The notes under the pieces: generated by a model
The model's database searches: none
What the model saw: only the letters and a program-made list of their open reading frames with translations
Told to the model about the DNA's origin: nothing
Made by a program: the position numbers and the translations under genes
Assembly: GCF_014836545.1 (NCBI RefSeq)
Contig: NZ_JACSQS010000007.1
Location: forward strand, 93,527-157,526
Direction: 5' to 3'
DNA length: 64,000 nucleotides
From: Stenotrophomonas lacuserhaii
GTDB lineage: Bacteria; Pseudomonadota; Gammaproteobacteria; Xanthomonadales; Xanthomonadaceae
Shown here: one piece after another, positions 61,739 through 64,000 of the stretch
How the letters are laid out: each line of letters begins with the position of its first letter
Position numbering within the stretch: the stretch's first letter is position 1

Positions 61739-63439
61739 TCAATGCAGGCCAAGGCTGAGGTGGTCGGCCACCGGGCCAAGCACCAGAACCGGCAGGAACT
61801 GCAGGACGGTCAGGATGACGATCACGCTGAGCAGGGTCAGCGCGAAGGTAGGGGTTTGGATCTGCAACGTGCCCGGCGACTCCGGTGCGCGACGCTTGGC
61901 GGCAAGCTGCGCGGCAATCACCAGCGGCACCACCAGCAGCGGGAAGCGTCCCAGCAGCAGCACCAGTGAACAGGTCAGGTTCCACCACGGCGTGTTGTCG
62001 CCCAGCCCTTCGAAGCCGGAGCCGTTGTTGGCATAGGCCGATGCGTATTCGTAGAAGACCTGGCTGATGCCATGGAATCCCGGGTTGGAGGTGCCCGACA
62101 GGCCCGGCACGGCGAGCGTGATCGCGGTGAGGGTGAGCAGGGTGATCGGCTGCAGCAGCACCAGCAGCGCCAGCAGGCGCACCTGCGGGGTTTCCAGCTT
62201 GCGTCCCAGCAGTTCCGGCGTGCGCCCGGTCATCAGCCCGGCCAGGAACACGCCCAGCAGCAGGTAGACGATGAACTGCTGCAGCCCGCAGCCGATGCCG
62301 CCCCAGATGGCGCTGACGAGCATGTTGACCAGTGACACGGCGCTGGCCATCGGGCTCATCGAATCGAGCATGCCGTTGACCGATCCGTTGGATACCTGGG
62401 TGGTCACTGCCGCCCACAGTGCGGTGGCGTCACTGCCCAGGCGGACTTCCTTGCCTTCCATCAACAAGGCGCTGGCTGCCGTGGGCGAGTGGCCTTCCAG
62501 CCACACGGTGGCCGCGATGGACACCGCCGACATGCTGGCCATGCAGCCCAGCACCAGCCAGCCGAAGCGGCGGCGGCCGGTGAACGCCCCGATCATGAAG
62601 ATGACCGCGATTGGAATCAGCAGGATGCCGACCAGCTCAAGGGCATTCGACAACGGCGTGGGGTTCTCCAGCGGGAACGAACTGTTGGGGCCATACCAGC
62701 CGCCGCCGTTGGCGCCGAGCTGTTTGGCCGCCACCATCGCGGCAACCGGGCCGAGCGGTATCTTCTGTTCCTGCAGGCCGGTCGACACATCCATCGGCGC
62801 GGCCTGTGGGCCCCCGGCAAAGGTGGCCGGCACGCCCTGGCTGGCCAGCAGCACGGTCCACAGCAGGCACAGTGGCAGCATGAAGCGCACGCACAGGCGC
62901 AGCACGTCGGCGTGGTAGTTGCCTACGTCGATGCGGCGGTCACCATCGGCCACGATGTCCTGTCGCGGCGGCGCGAACAGGGCGCGCAGGGTGGCCACGG
63001 CCAGGGCAAGGCCCATCATCGGGCTCACCACCTGCAGGCCGGTGATGCCGGTCATCTGCGAGAGGTAGGAAAGCTGCGCCTGCCCGGAATAGTGCTGCTG
63101 GTTGGTGTTGGTCAGGAAGGACACCATGGTGTGCAGCGCGGTGTCCCAACGCAGGTTGGCGATGCCATCCGGATTCAGCGGCAGCCACGCCTGGGTCATG
63201 AACACCGCCATCGTCAGCAGCGCGATGACCACGTTGCTGAGCACGAACGCGCCGACGTAGCCGCGCCAGGACATGCCACGCGCGGGATCCACGCCCAGCA
63301 GGCGGTAAAGCGGTTTTTCAATCCAGTGGAACAACGGGTCGATGCGCATCGGCGCGCCGCGCATCACCCGGGCCAGGTACAAGCCGAGCGGCCAGGCCAG
63401 CAAGACGCTGGTGGCCAGCAGAATGAGGATTCCGGTCAT
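61739..63439 (-). CDS. kdpA: KdpA, potassium-binding channel subunit
   Basis: This 566-residue channel-like subunit has ten membrane helices and four pore-like segments, visible at [34 protein letters not shown] and [17 protein letters not shown]. These follow KdpA selectivity-filter regions. It provides the high-affinity potassium pathway. The gene follows kdpF after 12 bp. Confidence 0.97.
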   Translation of the reverse strand: MTGILILLATSVLLAWPLGLYLARVMRGAPMRIDPLFHWIEKPLYRLLGVDPARGMSWRGYVGAFVLSNVVIALLTMAVFMTQAWLPLNPDGIANLRWDTALHTMVSFLTNTNQQHYSGQAQLSYLSQMTGITGLQVVSPMMGLALAVATLRALFAPPRQDIVADGDRRIDVGNYHADVLRLCVRFMLPLCLLWTVLLASQGVPATFAGGPQAAPMDVSTGLQEQKIPLGPVAAMVAAKQLGANGGGWYGPNSSFPLENPTPLSNALELVGILLIPIAVIFMIGAFTGRRRFGWLVLGCMASMSAVSIAATVWLEGHSPTAASALLMEGKEVRLGSDATALWAAVTTQVSNGSVNGMLDSMSPMASAVSLVNMLVSAIWGGIGCGLQQFIVYLLLGVFLAGLMTGRTPELLGRKLETPQVRLLALLVLLQPITLLTLTAITLAVPGLSGTSNPGFHGISQVFYEYASAYANNGSGFEGLGDNTPWWNLTCSLVLLLGRFPLLVVPLVIAAQLAAKRRAPESPGTLQIQTPTFALTLLSVIVILTVLQFLPVLVLGPVADHLSLGLH

Positions 63440-63451
63440 GTCCGTGGCCCG

Positions 63452-63544
63452 TCAGAATGCTTCGGGCCGCAGCACGGCGTAGACCAGGTAGGCGGCGGCG
63501 ACCAGCACCAGTACGCCACTCAGCAGGGAGAGCCAGCCGGGCAT
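63452..63544 (-). CDS. kdpF: KdpF, small Kdp complex subunit
   Basis: This 30-residue single-helix peptide begins MPGWLSLLSG and ends AVLRPEAF, read on the minus strand directly before kdpA. The pattern (one helix, then a C-terminal RPE.F) fits KdpF, which stabilises the Kdp complex. GGGGTG stands six bases before the ATG. An in-frame GTG three codons upstream is an alternative start. Confidence 0.88.
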   Translation of the reverse strand: MPGWLSLLSGVLVLVAAAYLVYAVLRPEAF

Positions 63545-63652
63545 GCTCAGCACCCCGCCCGGGAAGAAAGGCCACAACGCGACAGACAAGACATGACGGT
63601 GATCGTCCTGGTGGAACCGCTCCACCTCAGGCCGTCATGGTCCGCCTGGGCC

Positions 63653-63707
63653 GCGTAAAGCTTCCATTTCTCCGCGCCTGCGGCGGCATAAAGTCAGCGT
63701 AAAAGCT
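63653..63707 (-). promoter_or_regulatory. Repeated GCGTAAA-type boxes upstream of kdpF
   Basis: Two similar short blocks, GCGTAAAGC at 63653-63661 and GCGTAAAAGC at 63698-63707, lie 110-165 bp upstream of kdpF in the promoter region. Both give a T-rich stretch when read on the transcribed direction, loosely like KdpE-binding regions. The assignment is inference from position. Confidence 0.3.
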
Positions 63708-63868
63708 GCGGCGAACGGCGGAGGGTCCACGTCATCGCATTCGCGCTGCCGCTCCCACGCTTTGCTGCGCAAACCGAGGGCCCCATCTCACCAGCCCCCA
63801 CACCCCGCCGCTTCGCGGCCGCCCCTGACTCAGGGGCTCCCTCCACCAGACGCGTCCATGGGGGCTTG

Positions 63869-63891
63869 GTAGCGCCGACCCATGGTCGGCG
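63869..63891 (+). repeat. SMAG-like GTAG repeat
   Basis: A forward copy begins GTAGCGCCGACC, with core CATG and closing arm GGTCGGCG. It is nearly identical to the forward copy at 55349 apart from one stem base. Confidence 0.78.
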
Positions 63892-63946
63892 ACACCGCTT
63901 TTCCTTAATTTCTTACGTGGCGCGACGCGCGCGCGGACTGTCAGGG

Positions 63947-64000
<54 letters not shown>

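Overview
The window is GC-rich bacterial DNA that looks like Stenotrophomonas or a close relative in Xanthomonadaceae. The clues are an Ax21-family outer-membrane protein, GTAG-type short palindromic repeats (SMAG-like, the Stenotrophomonas REP family), a TorF-type putative porin, a membrane-anchored AlgC/XanA-type mutase fused in frame behind dut and coaBC, and generally strong GC3 codon use. No rRNA, tRNA, CRISPR array or intact insertion sequence was seen. The last 52 bases are a G homopolymer that looks like a contig-end artefact.

Region 1 (1-10,190) is accessory. It is visibly richer in A/T, uses codons that the rest avoids (TTA, ATA, AGA) and is gene-poor. It holds the end of a membrane protein coupled to a Sel1/DUF6396-like exported protein, a divergent BvgA/BvgS-like phosphorelay (LuxR-type regulator on -, 1204-residue unorthodox kinase with two venus-flytrap domains on +), two coupled small ORFans, a 478-residue ORFan, a 95-residue zinc-ribbon-like protein and about 1 kb with no convincing gene.

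Region 2 (10,196-20,180) starts with a four-gene minus-strand operon: two roadblock/LC7 proteins, an unknown 321-residue protein and a small GTPase, an MglA/MglB- or conservon-like switch. Then come arginase, two entericidin-type lipoproteins, a CsbD protein, an exported hypothetical, trpS, a small membrane protein, an MBL-fold hydrolase and an M28 peptidase.

Region 3 (20,225-41,900) is rich in transport and envelope genes: uracil permease, two EamA transporters, an adaptor/ATPase/two-FtsX-permease exporter, and facing it a DesKR-type ABC-2 exporter with its own kinase and regulator. These are followed by a cytochrome b561 plus membrane-anchored catalase pair, an M17 aminopeptidase with a HAD phosphatase, an AI-2E transporter, a YqjDE-like stress trio, a DegP/MucD protease and a Lys/Ala-repeat histone-H1-like protein.

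Region 4 (41,880-55,620) has DUF1428, Ax21, DUF6165, a TorF porin, DUF1456 (YehS), an SDR, a SPOR protein next to argS, radC, an orphan LuxR-type regulator paralogous to the one in region 1, and the coupled coaBC-dut-algC operon. Three long imperfect palindromes sit in three separate convergent intergenic gaps.

Region 5 (55,621-63,544) is a complete kdpFABCDE potassium-uptake operon on the minus strand, including the 30-residue KdpF.
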